In this document: positions 54,624 through 63,068 of the stretch, piece by piece
How positions within the stretch are numbered: the first letter of the stretch is position 1
Layout: the number at the start of each line of letters is the position of its first letter
Source: Bacteroidota bacterium
GTDB taxonomy: Bacteria; Bacteroidota; Bacteroidia; Bacteroidales; ML635J-15
Reading direction: 5' to 3'
Assembly (NCBI GenBank): GCA_029558535.1
Contig: JAKQEK010000513.1
Span: forward strand, 28,378-92,377
DNA: 64,000 nt
Translations under genes and position numbers: made by a program
The notes under the pieces: generated by a model
Database searches by the model: none
Told to the model about the DNA's origin: nothing
The model's input: the letters and a program-made list of their open reading frames with translations, nothing else

Positions 54624-56339
54624 TTACTCTTTAATAAATTTCAGTATCTTACTAAAGTCTTGATTTTCAATTTTTAGGATGTAGATTCCGGATTCAAATT
54701 CAGAAATATTAATTTCACTGTCAATAAAATTATTATCACAATAAATTATTCTTCCACACATATCAAGAATAGTCAAATTTGATTCAGAATCCAGTCCATA
54801 AACATATATTTCTTCTTTTGCAGGATTTGGATAAATACTGATATCAGAATTAATACTATTACTGTTTACTCCTAAAACTATTGTTTCATAGTTTAATTTC
54901 CATCCTTCTGCCTGACCTTGTGAATCTGTTTTAAATGTGATGTAAATTTCGTTTGAATAACTAATTAATTCGGAAGGTGCAACTCCGGCAGTAAAGGTTC
55001 CTACTAGTGCTCCTTCAGAACTATTTCCCTCATATATTTTAAGTATATCATTTTCGAGAAGATCATATTTAGTGAAGTAAATTCTTAGAAAATCAAATTC
55101 ACGATTACCTAATGAAATTAGCCAATCACAATCAGTATTGTTAAAATAATAATTGGGACCACTACCGTCATCAAATGACCATTCCGGTTGATCATAAACC
55201 ATACTGCTGCAATAATCAGCATAATTAGGTGTTAAATTTATCAGAGCGCCCTGTCCCCAGTAAAAAGACATTCGAGGATTAATATTGTCAAGATAGAAAT
55301 ATCCGTTAGCCGAACCACCCCAGCCCCAGTTAAAATGGAAATAAGAGGTGTCTTGATATCCGTCACAAACAAAAGCATGACCTTCGCCGTTATCGTTTGT
55401 ACCACGATATAATATTGGGTGACCTTTGTCTAGGTCTTCTCTTAAGATAAATTTCCACTCAGAGTCTTCAACATCATATTTTTCTAATTCGTACACTCCG
55501 GCACGATATCTAAAATTTTGTTTTAAAGCAAAGAAAGAATTTGATATAGAAGAACCGGAGCCATCTGGGCCAAAATCCATATCAACAGATACAGCACAAT
55601 GAAAAATAAGTTCAGCGATAGAATTTCTGCTTAAAGTATTTATTGAATTTGTCATAGAATCCCAATGATATGTCGTCTCCCCAAAATCAACCGTAAAATA
55701 ATCACCCCAAAAATAGTCATGTGTTCCTCTTCCTGTTTCAGGATAATTCCAAAATTTCATAACCTGAGCCATTGCAGTTGCAACACATCCTGCATAAACC
55801 CTTTGCCCGGGACCTAAAGGATGCATTGGACAGTAATAATTATAGGGATAGTTCTGATTCCATTTTGTTGTTAACATAGTGGGAACTCCTCTGATGCTTC
55901 TAGGAGCTGGTGTTTCATTATTATAATATTTTTGCCAGGCTGATTTAATAATATCAGTTGACTTTATTGAATTTGATTCAATAAGATCAAATTGCTCTAA
56001 ATATTTGTCAATCCATAATCTGGTTGCAGGAGCAATGTCCTCAATGTCGAATTCGTCTCCGTATGAGTATGCTAGAACAGGATATGCTCTGTTGTCCGCA
56101 CTTACTAATATGTAACCTCCGTCTTTAAAACTAAATTCATAAATACAGTCTTTTCCAGATTTTGAAGTAATAGTGCTTTCTTTTTCAATTTGAATGTCCG
56201 ACTTGTTTAAATCGAAAGCCATAGCATGGCTTTTATAAAAATTTATCCCGGTTTGCAGTGCATAATCACGCGATACATGTTGAGCTGTTAAAAAGATAAA
56301 AGAGAAACTAAAAACTACCGTAAATAATAAATACTTCAT
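54624..56339 (-). CDS. C10 (streptopain-like) peptidase with CUB-like and type IX sorting domains
   Basis: 571 residues from the ATG at 56339, preceded by a promoter at 56388-56421; an alternative start at 56390 would overlap that promoter. Signal peptide (1-19), an inhibitory propeptide (to ~150), then the C10 catalytic domain: Cys185 in YAGCVATAMAQ, His321 in GEGHAFVCDGY and the WGWGG segment. A CUB-like domain follows (about 390-490: YCSS, W-F-D-G-S-G, C-x-W, and L-x-I-Y-E-G), and a type IX sorting domain (YPNPAKEEIYVYG to FIKE). Convergent with the C69 gene. Secreted protease, probably surface-bound or released. Confidence 0.92.
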   Translation of the reverse strand: MKYLLFTVVFSFSFIFLTAQHVSRDYALQTGINFYKSHAMAFDLNKSDIQIEKESTITSKSGKDCIYEFSFKDGGYILVSADNRAYPVLAYSYGDEFDIEDIAPATRLWIDKYLEQFDLIESNSIKSTDIIKSAWQKYYNNETPAPRSIRGVPTMLTTKWNQNYPYNYYCPMHPLGPGQRVYAGCVATAMAQVMKFWNYPETGRGTHDYFWGDYFTVDFGETTYHWDSMTNSINTLSRNSIAELIFHCAVSVDMDFGPDGSGSSISNSFFALKQNFRYRAGVYELEKYDVEDSEWKFILREDLDKGHPILYRGTNDNGEGHAFVCDGYQDTSYFHFNWGWGGSANGYFYLDNINPRMSFYWGQGALINLTPNYADYCSSMVYDQPEWSFDDGSGPNYYFNNTDCDWLISLGNREFDFLRIYFTKYDLLENDILKIYEGNSSEGALVGTFTAGVAPSELISYSNEIYITFKTDSQGQAEGWKLNYETIVLGVNSNSINSDISIYPNPAKEEIYVYGLDSESNLTILDMCGRIIYCDNNFIDSEINISEFESGIYILKIENQDFSKILKFIKE

Positions 56340-56387
56340 ATTATAATAAATTTTCGTAAATATAAGAAATAGACTATATTTTAATGA

Positions 56388-56421
56388 CAAAGGTAAAATT
56401 ATTCACAAAATATTATACAAA
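56388..56421 (-). promoter_or_regulatory. Bacteroidota-type promoter of the C10 gene
   Basis: Minus-strand TTTG (56421-56418), 22-base spacer, TACCTTTG (56395-56388). It fits TTTG-N(17-23)-TAnnTTTG and lies 48 bases before the ATG at 56339. Confidence 0.5.
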
Positions 56422-56509
56422 AATGCTCGAATTTATTTGTATTGTGTGAATAGCTTATACTTAGATAAATTGAGAACTACAATTAAAATATTAACTAAAT
56501 TCATTGACA

Positions 56510-56542
56510 TTGAAAATCCTAAATAGAAAATTTGTAAGTTTG
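56510..56542 (+). promoter_or_regulatory. Candidate promoter of pyruvate kinase gene
   Basis: TTG (56510-56512), 22-base spacer, TAAGTTTG (56535-56542), which matches TAnnTTTG. It ends only 10 bases before the ATG at 56553, giving a very short leader; this favours the second ATG (56559) as start. Confidence 0.45.
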
Positions 56543-56552
56543 TAAAAAACTA

Positions 56553-57983
56553 ATGACCATGAATATAGGATCAAAGACAAAAATTGTTGCAACACTAGGT
56601 CCTGCAACTAATAATAAAGAAGTTTTAAGAGAAATGATTAATGCAGGTCTGGATGTATTCAGACTTAATTTTTCGCATGGCTCTCATGAAGAAAAAGCAG
56701 AAATAATTAAAATTATTCGTGACTTAGAATCCGAGTTGACAGTCAGTATTGCGATTTTAGTCGATTTGCAAGGACCGAAATTGAGAATTGGAGTTGTGGA
56801 AAATGAGCCTAAGCTTCTTGAAAAAGGCGATATAATTAATTTTTGTACAGATAAAAGTCTTTCAAATAGTGATACGTTTTATATGACTTATGCAGATTTT
56901 GCAAAAGACGTAAAATCAGGTGACATGATTTTGATTGATGATGGCAAAATAAAACTGGAAGTCTTAAAGTCGGATAACAAATCAATCGTTTCTGCACGTG
57001 TAATTTACGGTGGTCCTCTTTATTCTAAAAAAGGAGTTAATTTACCTGACACAAAAACCAGTTTACCATGTTTAACCGAAAAAGATAAGGAAGATTTGCT
57101 TTTTGCTCTTAACAATGATGTAGATTGGATTGCCCTATCCTTTGTACGCGAGCCTTCGGATATAGAAAATTTGAGAGAGTACATTTTGACATTCCGCAAG
57201 AAAATTAATATTATTGCGAAAATTGAAAAGCCGGAAGCATTAAAAAATATTGATGAGATTATTGCTCTTACAGATGGAATTATGGTTGCAAGAGGTGATT
57301 TGGGCGTAGAAGTTAATTTTGACAAGGTGCCGATAATACAAAAATTGATAGTAGATAAATGTATTGAAGCGTCTAAGCCGGTTATTATTGCGACTCAAAT
57401 GTTAGAAAGCATGGTGACAAATTTTCGTCCGACAAGGGCAGAAGCTACAGATGTTGCCAATGCAGTACTTGATGGGGCTGATGCGTTGATGCTCAGTGGC
57501 GAAACCTCGGTGGGGCAGTTCCCTGTTGAAACAATCAGAGCAATGCAGAGTATTATAGATTATACTGAATCGAACAGAAATATTTATTATAAAAATCATC
57601 AGCCTGACATCAGCAGTAATACCTTTTTACCTGACTCGATTTGCTACAATGCTTGCTTAATGGCTCAACAAACAAATGCAAAAGCAATTATTCCGTTTAC
57701 CTTTTCGGGTAATACAGCAATAAGATTGTCGAGTCATAGGCCCAAAGCTGAAATTTTTACTTTTACTGCCAACAAACACTTGTTGAGACGCTTGCCATTA
57801 CTTTGGGGAATATCAACCTTTTATTTTCCGATTTTTGATTCTATTGATAAAGCTATCGAATATTCTGTTAAATACCTATTGGAAAAAGGTCTGGTACAAA
57901 AAGGCGATTTGGTCATCCACATTGCAAGTACACCAATAGCTGCGAAGGATAGAACAAACATGATTAAATTAAGCAGGGTGTAA
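56553..57983 (+). CDS. pyk: Pyruvate kinase
   Basis: 476 residues. TKIVATLGPATNN, FRLNFSHGSHEEK, LVDLQGPKLRIG, and the active-site region IDEIIALTDGIMVARGDLGVE with MLESMVTNFRPTRAEATDVANAVLDGADALMLSGET are all full pyruvate kinase signatures. Converts phosphoenolpyruvate and ADP to pyruvate and ATP in glycolysis. Full length for the bacterial type. An ATG at 56559 (MNIGSKTK) may be the real start in view of the close promoter. Confidence 0.97.
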   Translation: MTMNIGSKTKIVATLGPATNNKEVLREMINAGLDVFRLNFSHGSHEEKAEIIKIIRDLESELTVSIAILVDLQGPKLRIGVVENEPKLLEKGDIINFCTDKSLSNSDTFYMTYADFAKDVKSGDMILIDDGKIKLEVLKSDNKSIVSARVIYGGPLYSKKGVNLPDTKTSLPCLTEKDKEDLLFALNNDVDWIALSFVREPSDIENLREYILTFRKKINIIAKIEKPEALKNIDEIIALTDGIMVARGDLGVEVNFDKVPIIQKLIVDKCIEASKPVIIATQMLESMVTNFRPTRAEATDVANAVLDGADALMLSGETSVGQFPVETIRAMQSIIDYTESNRNIYYKNHQPDISSNTFLPDSICYNACLMAQQTNAKAIIPFTFSGNTAIRLSSHRPKAEIFTFTANKHLLRRLPLLWGISTFYFPIFDSIDKAIEYSVKYLLEKGLVQKGDLVIHIASTPIAAKDRTNMIKLSRV

Positions 57984-58086
57984 GAGAAATATCTTAATAT
58001 AATTATTGTTTAAATAGGATTTTATTATAAATGAAAAATTAACTAACTTAGCATCATCATAAACTATAATATTAAAACATGTAATT

Positions 58087-58749
58087 ATGATTTATATAGC
58101 TATAATTTTAAGTTTAATTGCTGCAATATTTCTGCTGTCGTGTTGCGGGAAATCAAAAGCAGTTGATACTTCAGTCCAAGACAAAGTCATTAAAATGGAT
58201 TCGCTAATTTCTGATTTTATTAACGATACTATTAAGCCTTTATATTCGAAAAAGCAAATTGAATTAAAACTTAAGAAATTAGCGAATACTCCTCCACCTA
58301 CAGATCTGGCAATGGGAGCAATGTGTTATTCTCCATCTATGATTGATACGTCGAGTGTTAGTTATATTTGTCCAATTTGTGGCGAAAAAACTATTTATAA
58401 ATTTGGCGTTTATAGTTATTCATTTAACGATGATTTAGAATATGGTATTTCCGCTGCTCGTCGTGAGGTTAGTAAAATCAGAGGAGTTAATATCAAACTT
58501 GACGAAACACAGTTTTGTAGTCATTGTCGCATAGTAGATATAGATCAACCACAATTGGGAGTATGGATCAATATTGCAGGAGAAAGAGATACTAATAAAA
58601 TTTATGGGATTACGTATAGGGATTTAAAATTACTTACAGAGTTTTTTGACGATAAGCTTAAATATACAGATGATTATGACTATGAATATCCGCTGGTTGA
58701 AAGGCTAGATCGTTTGGAAGAGTTATTAGGAATAAGAATTGATAAATAA
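58087..58749 (+). CDS. Lipoprotein with zinc-ribbon-like cysteines
   Basis: 220 residues. Signal with lipobox FLLSCCG near residues 16-22, so probably lipid-modified at a Cys of the CC pair. In the mature part C-x2-C in ICPICGEK and C-x2-C in FCSHCR, 54 residues apart, look like a zinc ribbon or knuckle. Also one Cys in AMCYSP. I do not recognise the family. It lies 33 bases before the radical SAM/SPASM gene at 58783 and on the same strand, so it may be its substrate or partner; see findings. Other possibility: two unrelated genes. Confidence 0.65.
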   Translation: MIYIAIILSLIAAIFLLSCCGKSKAVDTSVQDKVIKMDSLISDFINDTIKPLYSKKQIELKLKKLANTPPPTDLAMGAMCYSPSMIDTSSVSYICPICGEKTIYKFGVYSYSFNDDLEYGISAARREVSKIRGVNIKLDETQFCSHCRIVDIDQPQLGVWINIAGERDTNKIYGITYRDLKLLTEFFDDKLKYTDDYDYEYPLVERLDRLEELLGIRIDK

Positions 58750-58782
58750 GTTTGTTTTTTTGTAATATTTTACACCAAACTT

Positions 58783-59832
58783 ATGACAGACTATATACGC
58801 ACTTCAGAGTTTTTACCACCAACTGCAGTTTTAGAGTTAACATATAATTGTAATCATAAATGTTTGTTTTGTTCGTGTCCATGGGAGGCACCCAATTCAG
58901 TTTATCCAAAGGAATCCGAACTTAACATCACTCAATGGAAGGAATGTATTGACAAATTAATTAAATACGGTGTTAGAAGTTTTTCATTTACCGGTGGAGA
59001 ACCTTTGCTAAAAGAGGGATTAAAAGATATTATTAGACATATTGGCAGCAAAAAAGTATTGGCTTTGGATAAAGAACTCCAAACTAGTGAGATAACACCG
59101 GATATGTTTTTAATTTCAAATGGACAGCTTATTAATGAGGATTGGCTTTATTTTTTAAAAGAATACAATGTCAATCTTAGCATGAGCTTGCCAGGATTAA
59201 GAACCTATAACTATCATACACAATCAGGGATATGCGACAAAATACTTAGCAATTTCGATAAAGCTGTGCAGATTGGTTTGCGAACAACAGTAAATATTAC
59301 TGTCACAAAAAAGAATTTGTTTGAATTAGAAGAGACAATTTCAAATGCTCTAATTGCAGGAGCCGGAAATCTATTGCTAAATCGCTTTTTACCCGGAGGA
59401 AGAGGGATGTTTTATATAGATGATTTGCTTTTAAGTAAAGAAGAAACAATAAAAATGTTGGGAATAGCAGAGAAAGTACTGGTAAAAGCTAATCGCTATG
59501 GAAATGTTGGTACAGAAATGCCAATGTGTATTTTGACAGGAATGGAATTTAAAAACTTAAGTGTAGGAACCCGTTGTGCTGCAGCTACAGGATTCGTAGT
59601 ACTAGGACCTGAAGGCAAGGCTAGGACATGTAACCATTCTCCTATAAAACTAGTCCATTATAGTGAAATAGAAAAGCTAAAAATAAATAATTATTGGCAA
59701 AAATTTACTCAAAAAGATTTTCTTCCGGAGGATTGTGAAGACTGTAAACTGAATTATGCTTGCGATGGAGGATGTAGAGAAGCCGCTCATATTTTCAGAG
59801 GCTGTGTTAATGGTTTAGATCCGATTTTTTAA
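58783..59832 (+). CDS. Radical SAM/SPASM protein next to a lipoprotein
   Basis: 349 residues. C23-x3-C27-x2-C30 (CNHKCLFC), FTGGEPLL, and SLPGLR in place of the usual acidic strand. The C-terminal SPASM part has RCAAATGF, a Cys in RTCNHSP, CEDCKLNYACDGGC and a final Cys in FRGC. The pattern matches peptide- or protein-modifying SPASM enzymes, and it is a different family from the ten in the glycan island. Upstream lipoprotein (58087) could be its target. ATG at 58783. Confidence 0.85.
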   Translation: MTDYIRTSEFLPPTAVLELTYNCNHKCLFCSCPWEAPNSVYPKESELNITQWKECIDKLIKYGVRSFSFTGGEPLLKEGLKDIIRHIGSKKVLALDKELQTSEITPDMFLISNGQLINEDWLYFLKEYNVNLSMSLPGLRTYNYHTQSGICDKILSNFDKAVQIGLRTTVNITVTKKNLFELEETISNALIAGAGNLLLNRFLPGGRGMFYIDDLLLSKEETIKMLGIAEKVLVKANRYGNVGTEMPMCILTGMEFKNLSVGTRCAAATGFVVLGPEGKARTCNHSPIKLVHYSEIEKLKINNYWQKFTQKDFLPEDCEDCKLNYACDGGCREAAHIFRGCVNGLDPIF

Positions 59833-59887
59833 TAGTAGTTCTGAATTGAGAGGTTATAGCTTCAACTTCAATCCAACAACAAAACGC

Positions 59888-60841
59888 TTACTTTTTAAAC
59901 AAAGAATCTACAAATTCTCTTTTGTTAAATACTTGTAAGTCTTCGAGGCCTTCACCAATTCCTATATATTTAACAGGGATTTTAAATTGATCCGATACAC
60001 CAATTACAACACCTCCTTTAGCAGTCCCATCAAGTTTAGTCACTGCCAAAGCTGTTACTTCAGTAGCCAGCGTAAATTGTTTTGCCTGTTCGTAAGCATT
60101 TTGACCTGTAGAACCGTCGAGTACCAATAAAACTTCGTGTGGAGCGTCCGGGCTTATCTTTTGCATAACTCTCTTAATCTTTGAGAGTTCGTTCATCAGG
60201 TTAATTTTGTTGTGCAAACGTCCTGCAGTATCAATAATAACTACGTCTGTACCGGCAGATTTTGCCGAGTTTACTGCGTCATAAGCAACTGATGCAGGAT
60301 CGGAACCCATATTTTGTCGAATCATTGGAACTCCTACCCGGTCAGCCCATATTTGAAGCTGATCTATTGCTGCTGCTCTAAAAGTGTCTGCTGCTCCAAT
60401 ATAAACTGTTTTTCCTGCCTGTTTAAATTTGTTGGCAAGTTTTCCTATGGTTGTAGTTTTACCTACACCATTTACACCAACAACCATTATAACGTATGGT
60501 TTGCAGTTTTCTATGATATTGTCGTCATTAAAGGAAGCGGCATTATTTTCTTCTAATAATGATGCGATAGTATCACGAAGAAGTTCGTTAAGTTCTTCTG
60601 TACCAATATATTTTTCCTGTTTAACTCTTTTTTCGATGCGCTCTATAATCCGCATTGTTGTTTCTACCCCAACATCAGATGTAAGAAGCACCTCTTCAAG
60701 TTCGTCAAGGACTTCACTATCAACTTTAGATTTACTGAAGATTACACGATTTAGTTTGTCAAAAACTGTTGTTCGTGTTTTCTCAAGACCTTGATCAAGT
60801 TTTTCTTTTTTTTCTTTTCCGAAAAGTCCAAAAAAAGCCAT
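59888..60841 (-). CDS. ftsY: Signal recognition particle receptor FtsY
   Basis: 317 residues. G-domain motifs: GVNGVGKTTTIGKL (P-loop), DTFRAAA, DTAGRLHN, TKLDGTAKGG, and the GIGEGLEDL end. The N-domain (residues 20-95) is present but the long acidic A-domain of E. coli FtsY is missing, as usual in Bacteroidota. GTPase that docks ribosome-nascent-chain-SRP complexes to the membrane translocon. Downstream of rpmB-rpmG-DUF4295 and separated by the terminator at 60891-60921. Confidence 0.97.
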   Translation of the reverse strand: MAFFGLFGKEKKEKLDQGLEKTRTTVFDKLNRVIFSKSKVDSEVLDELEEVLLTSDVGVETTMRIIERIEKRVKQEKYIGTEELNELLRDTIASLLEENNAASFNDDNIIENCKPYVIMVVGVNGVGKTTTIGKLANKFKQAGKTVYIGAADTFRAAAIDQLQIWADRVGVPMIRQNMGSDPASVAYDAVNSAKSAGTDVVIIDTAGRLHNKINLMNELSKIKRVMQKISPDAPHEVLLVLDGSTGQNAYEQAKQFTLATEVTALAVTKLDGTAKGGVVIGVSDQFKIPVKYIGIGEGLEDLQVFNKREFVDSLFKK

Positions 60842-60890
60842 ATCTGAATTTTTTGCAAATATACTAATTTATAGCGGATTTCAAATAAAT

Positions 60891-60921
60891 AAAAAAGCAC
60901 CTTACCAATAGGAAAGGTGCT
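60891..60921 (-). terminator. Intrinsic terminator after the rpmB-rpmG-DUF4295 operon
   Basis: Minus strand: AGCACCTT / AAGGTGCT 8-base stem (60896-60921), 10-base loop, followed by a run of T. It lies 20 bases after the stop of the 51-residue gene at 60942 and before ftsY. Confidence 0.88.
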
Positions 60922-60941
60922 AAAATATATTCTAGGTAAAT

Positions 60942-61097
60942 TTATTTCTTACTGAAAAATTCTGAAGCAAAATCTTTATCTATGATTACCTCTTTAAATT
61001 GATAGTTACCTGTTTCAGGGTTTTTTATCATTTTAATGCATTTTGCTACATTTTGTCCTCCTGATTTTTTCAGGGTTGCAACTACTTTCTTTGCCAT
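60942..61097 (-). CDS. DUF4295 family small protein
   Basis: 51 residues: MAKKVVATLKKSGGQNVAKC at the start, then basic residues and FASEFFSKK at the end. This small conserved protein sits in Bacteroidota directly between the bL33 gene and ftsY. ATG at 61097, 11 bases after rpmG. Probably ribosome-linked by its context; the molecular function is not established. Confidence 0.85.
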   Translation of the reverse strand: MAKKVVATLKKSGGQNVAKCIKMIKNPETGNYQFKEVIIDKDFASEFFSKK

Positions 61098-61108
61098 AAT
61101 TTAATGAT

Positions 61109-61297
61109 TTATTTGATTTCTTTATGTACAGTTACTTTTTTAAGAATAGGATTGTATTTCTTTAATTCCATTCTGTCAGGTGTGTTTTTTCTGTTCTTAA
61201 CAGTAATATATCTGGATGTCCCGGGTAATCCTGATTCTTTGTGCTCGGTACATTCCAGTATAACCTGAATGCGATTTCCTTTTGCTTTTTTTGCCAT
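61109..61297 (-). CDS. rpmG: Ribosomal protein bL33
   Basis: 62 residues, [20 protein letters not shown] then the [20 protein letters not shown] signature of bL33. A single Cys (ECTE) replaces the zinc pairs, so it is a zinc-free C- form. Component of the 50S subunit. Nineteen bases after rpmB. Confidence 0.97.
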   Translation of the reverse strand: MAKKAKGNRIQVILECTEHKESGLPGTSRYITVKNRKNTPDRMELKKYNPILKKVTVHKEIK

Positions 61298-61316
61298 TTG
61301 TTGTCCTCCTGACTAT

Positions 61317-61553
61317 TTATTTAATATATCCTTTTTCTTTTGCTTCTTTTAAAGCAACGTTTAACCCCTTTTTAGAGATAGTTCTTATCCCCGATGTAGA
61401 AACTTTTAATGTTATCCATTTTTTTGTTTCTTCATCAAAAAAACGTTTATCAGTTAAGTTAACGTCAAAAGTTCTTTTTGTTCTGCGTTTTGAGTGAGAA
61501 ACATTGTTGCCCACCATTGCAGTTTTTCCCGTAATTTGACAAGCTCTTGCCAT
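61317..61553 (-). CDS. rpmB: Ribosomal protein bL28
   Basis: 78 residues, [33 protein letters not shown], and [18 protein letters not shown] are the bL28 signatures. Start of the rpmB-rpmG-DUF4295 operon. The 282 bases upstream, to the zinc-ribbon gene, carry no gene; I see no clear TAnnTTTG box there. Confidence 0.97.
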   Translation of the reverse strand: MARACQITGKTAMVGNNVSHSKRRTKRTFDVNLTDKRFFDEETKKWITLKVSTSGIRTISKKGLNVALKEAKEKGYIK

Positions 61554-61835
61554 AACAATTCATCTTTATTTTTAAGGACTGCAAAAATCGTTATTTTTAT
61601 TTAAATAGCAAAACTTTTTTAGATATTTTTTAATAAAATTTAATTTTCATTTTATGAACAGTGTCAGAAGCATTGATAATAATAACAAATTTGCATTAAT
61701 ATGTTGATAATATTACTAAAAATACAATATCTGAAAGTGAAAAATTGCTAAAAATTTCTGTGGTAAATTAAATTTCTTGAATTAAATTTATAATTTTACA
61801 TGGTTATTTTTTTAAGCAAACTTAAAATATTTCGT

Positions 61836-62945
61836 ATGGAAGAACAAGTTTTTGACCCAAAATTAGCGGATACCAATCAAAGTGATATTGTTTGTAAAAA
61901 CTGTGCAGCCAAATTGGTATTTGAACCTGGAACAACATCTCTTGCATGTCCTTATTGCGGGACGGTAAATGAAATCGAAATTAGAGAGGAATCTATTGAT
62001 GAGTTGGATTTTGATCAGTATTTAAAGGATGCCGAAAAGGGTAATGATATTCAGGAAGTCTCTACCATAGCTTGTGAAGCATGTGGTGCCGTTACAAGTC
62101 TGGACCCTAATGTTGTATCAAGCGAGTGTCCTTTCTGTGGGAATAAGCTGATTGTTAAAAATGAAAGTACGAGTAAATTGATAAAGCCAAAGTCTTTGTT
62201 GCCTTTCAAAATAAGTAGTAAGGAAGCTTTGGAATCATTTAAAAAGTGGTTAAAAAAGTTATGGTTTGCACCTCCCGGATTAAAAAAGTATGCCTCTCAG
62301 GCTGAAAAAGTTGCCGGAATGTATTTGCCTTACTGGACCTATGATTCAGATACTTTTACTAATTATAGAGGACAGCGTGGGGACGATTATACAACAACCG
62401 AATCTTATACAGATGGTAGTGGTAAATCCCAAACCCGTACTGTTACCAAAACAAGATGGACTAATGTGTCGGGTAGTGTAAGATTGTTTTTTGATGATGT
62501 TCTTGTTATTGCCAGTAAATCATTACCTCAAAAGAAAACTGATAAGCTCGAACCCTGGGATCTCGAGAATCTTGTACCTTTTGATGAAAAGTTTCTTTCC
62601 GGCTTTAGGTCTGAAAGCTATGGATTGGGTTTGAAAGAAGGTTTTGATGTTGCTAAACTAAAAATGGATCCGAAAATTCGCCAGGCTATTAATAGACAAA
62701 TAGGTGGTGACCATCAAAGAATTACATGGATGCAGACGACTTTTTCAAATATAACATTTAAACATGTTCTTTTGCCAATTTGGATTAGTGCGTATAGATT
62801 TAAAAACAAAGTTTACAGATTTATTGTGAACGGCCGTACCGGTAAAGTTCAGGGCGAAAGACCTTGGTGCTGGTGGAAAATTGCTCTGCTTGTCTTAGTA
62901 ATTGCTGGTGCTATTGCTGCCCTTGTGTATTTTGGAGGAGAATAA
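61836..62945 (+). CDS. Zinc-ribbon protein with C-terminal membrane anchor
   Basis: 369 residues from the ATG at 61836; an earlier ATG at 61800 adds 12 hydrophobic residues but gives a less typical N-terminus. Two zinc ribbons: CKNC...CPYCG (~19-42) and CEAC...CPFCG (~79-101). The middle domain (130-330) has repeated aromatic residues (YWTYDSDTFTNYRG, SYGLGLKEGFD). A single C-terminal hydrophobic helix (IALLVLVIAGAIAALVYF) anchors it. The two ribbons resemble those of primosome- or RNA-polymerase-like zinc proteins, but no catalytic part is seen. Bacteroidota and others have such proteins with an unknown role. Function unknown. Confidence 0.7.
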   Translation: MEEQVFDPKLADTNQSDIVCKNCAAKLVFEPGTTSLACPYCGTVNEIEIREESIDELDFDQYLKDAEKGNDIQEVSTIACEACGAVTSLDPNVVSSECPFCGNKLIVKNESTSKLIKPKSLLPFKISSKEALESFKKWLKKLWFAPPGLKKYASQAEKVAGMYLPYWTYDSDTFTNYRGQRGDDYTTTESYTDGSGKSQTRTVTKTRWTNVSGSVRLFFDDVLVIASKSLPQKKTDKLEPWDLENLVPFDEKFLSGFRSESYGLGLKEGFDVAKLKMDPKIRQAINRQIGGDHQRITWMQTTFSNITFKHVLLPIWISAYRFKNKVYRFIVNGRTGKVQGERPWCWWKIALLVLVIAGAIAALVYFGGE

Positions 62946-63068
62946 TTGTAGAGTTTTATTCACCAAAATCGGCTGAACCAGGAATAGCTTATGCTCTTCT
63001 TTACGATTTTTATATCGCTGAAATAGTGGATAATATTTATTGAAAACTTTAATAATTAAATAATTTTT

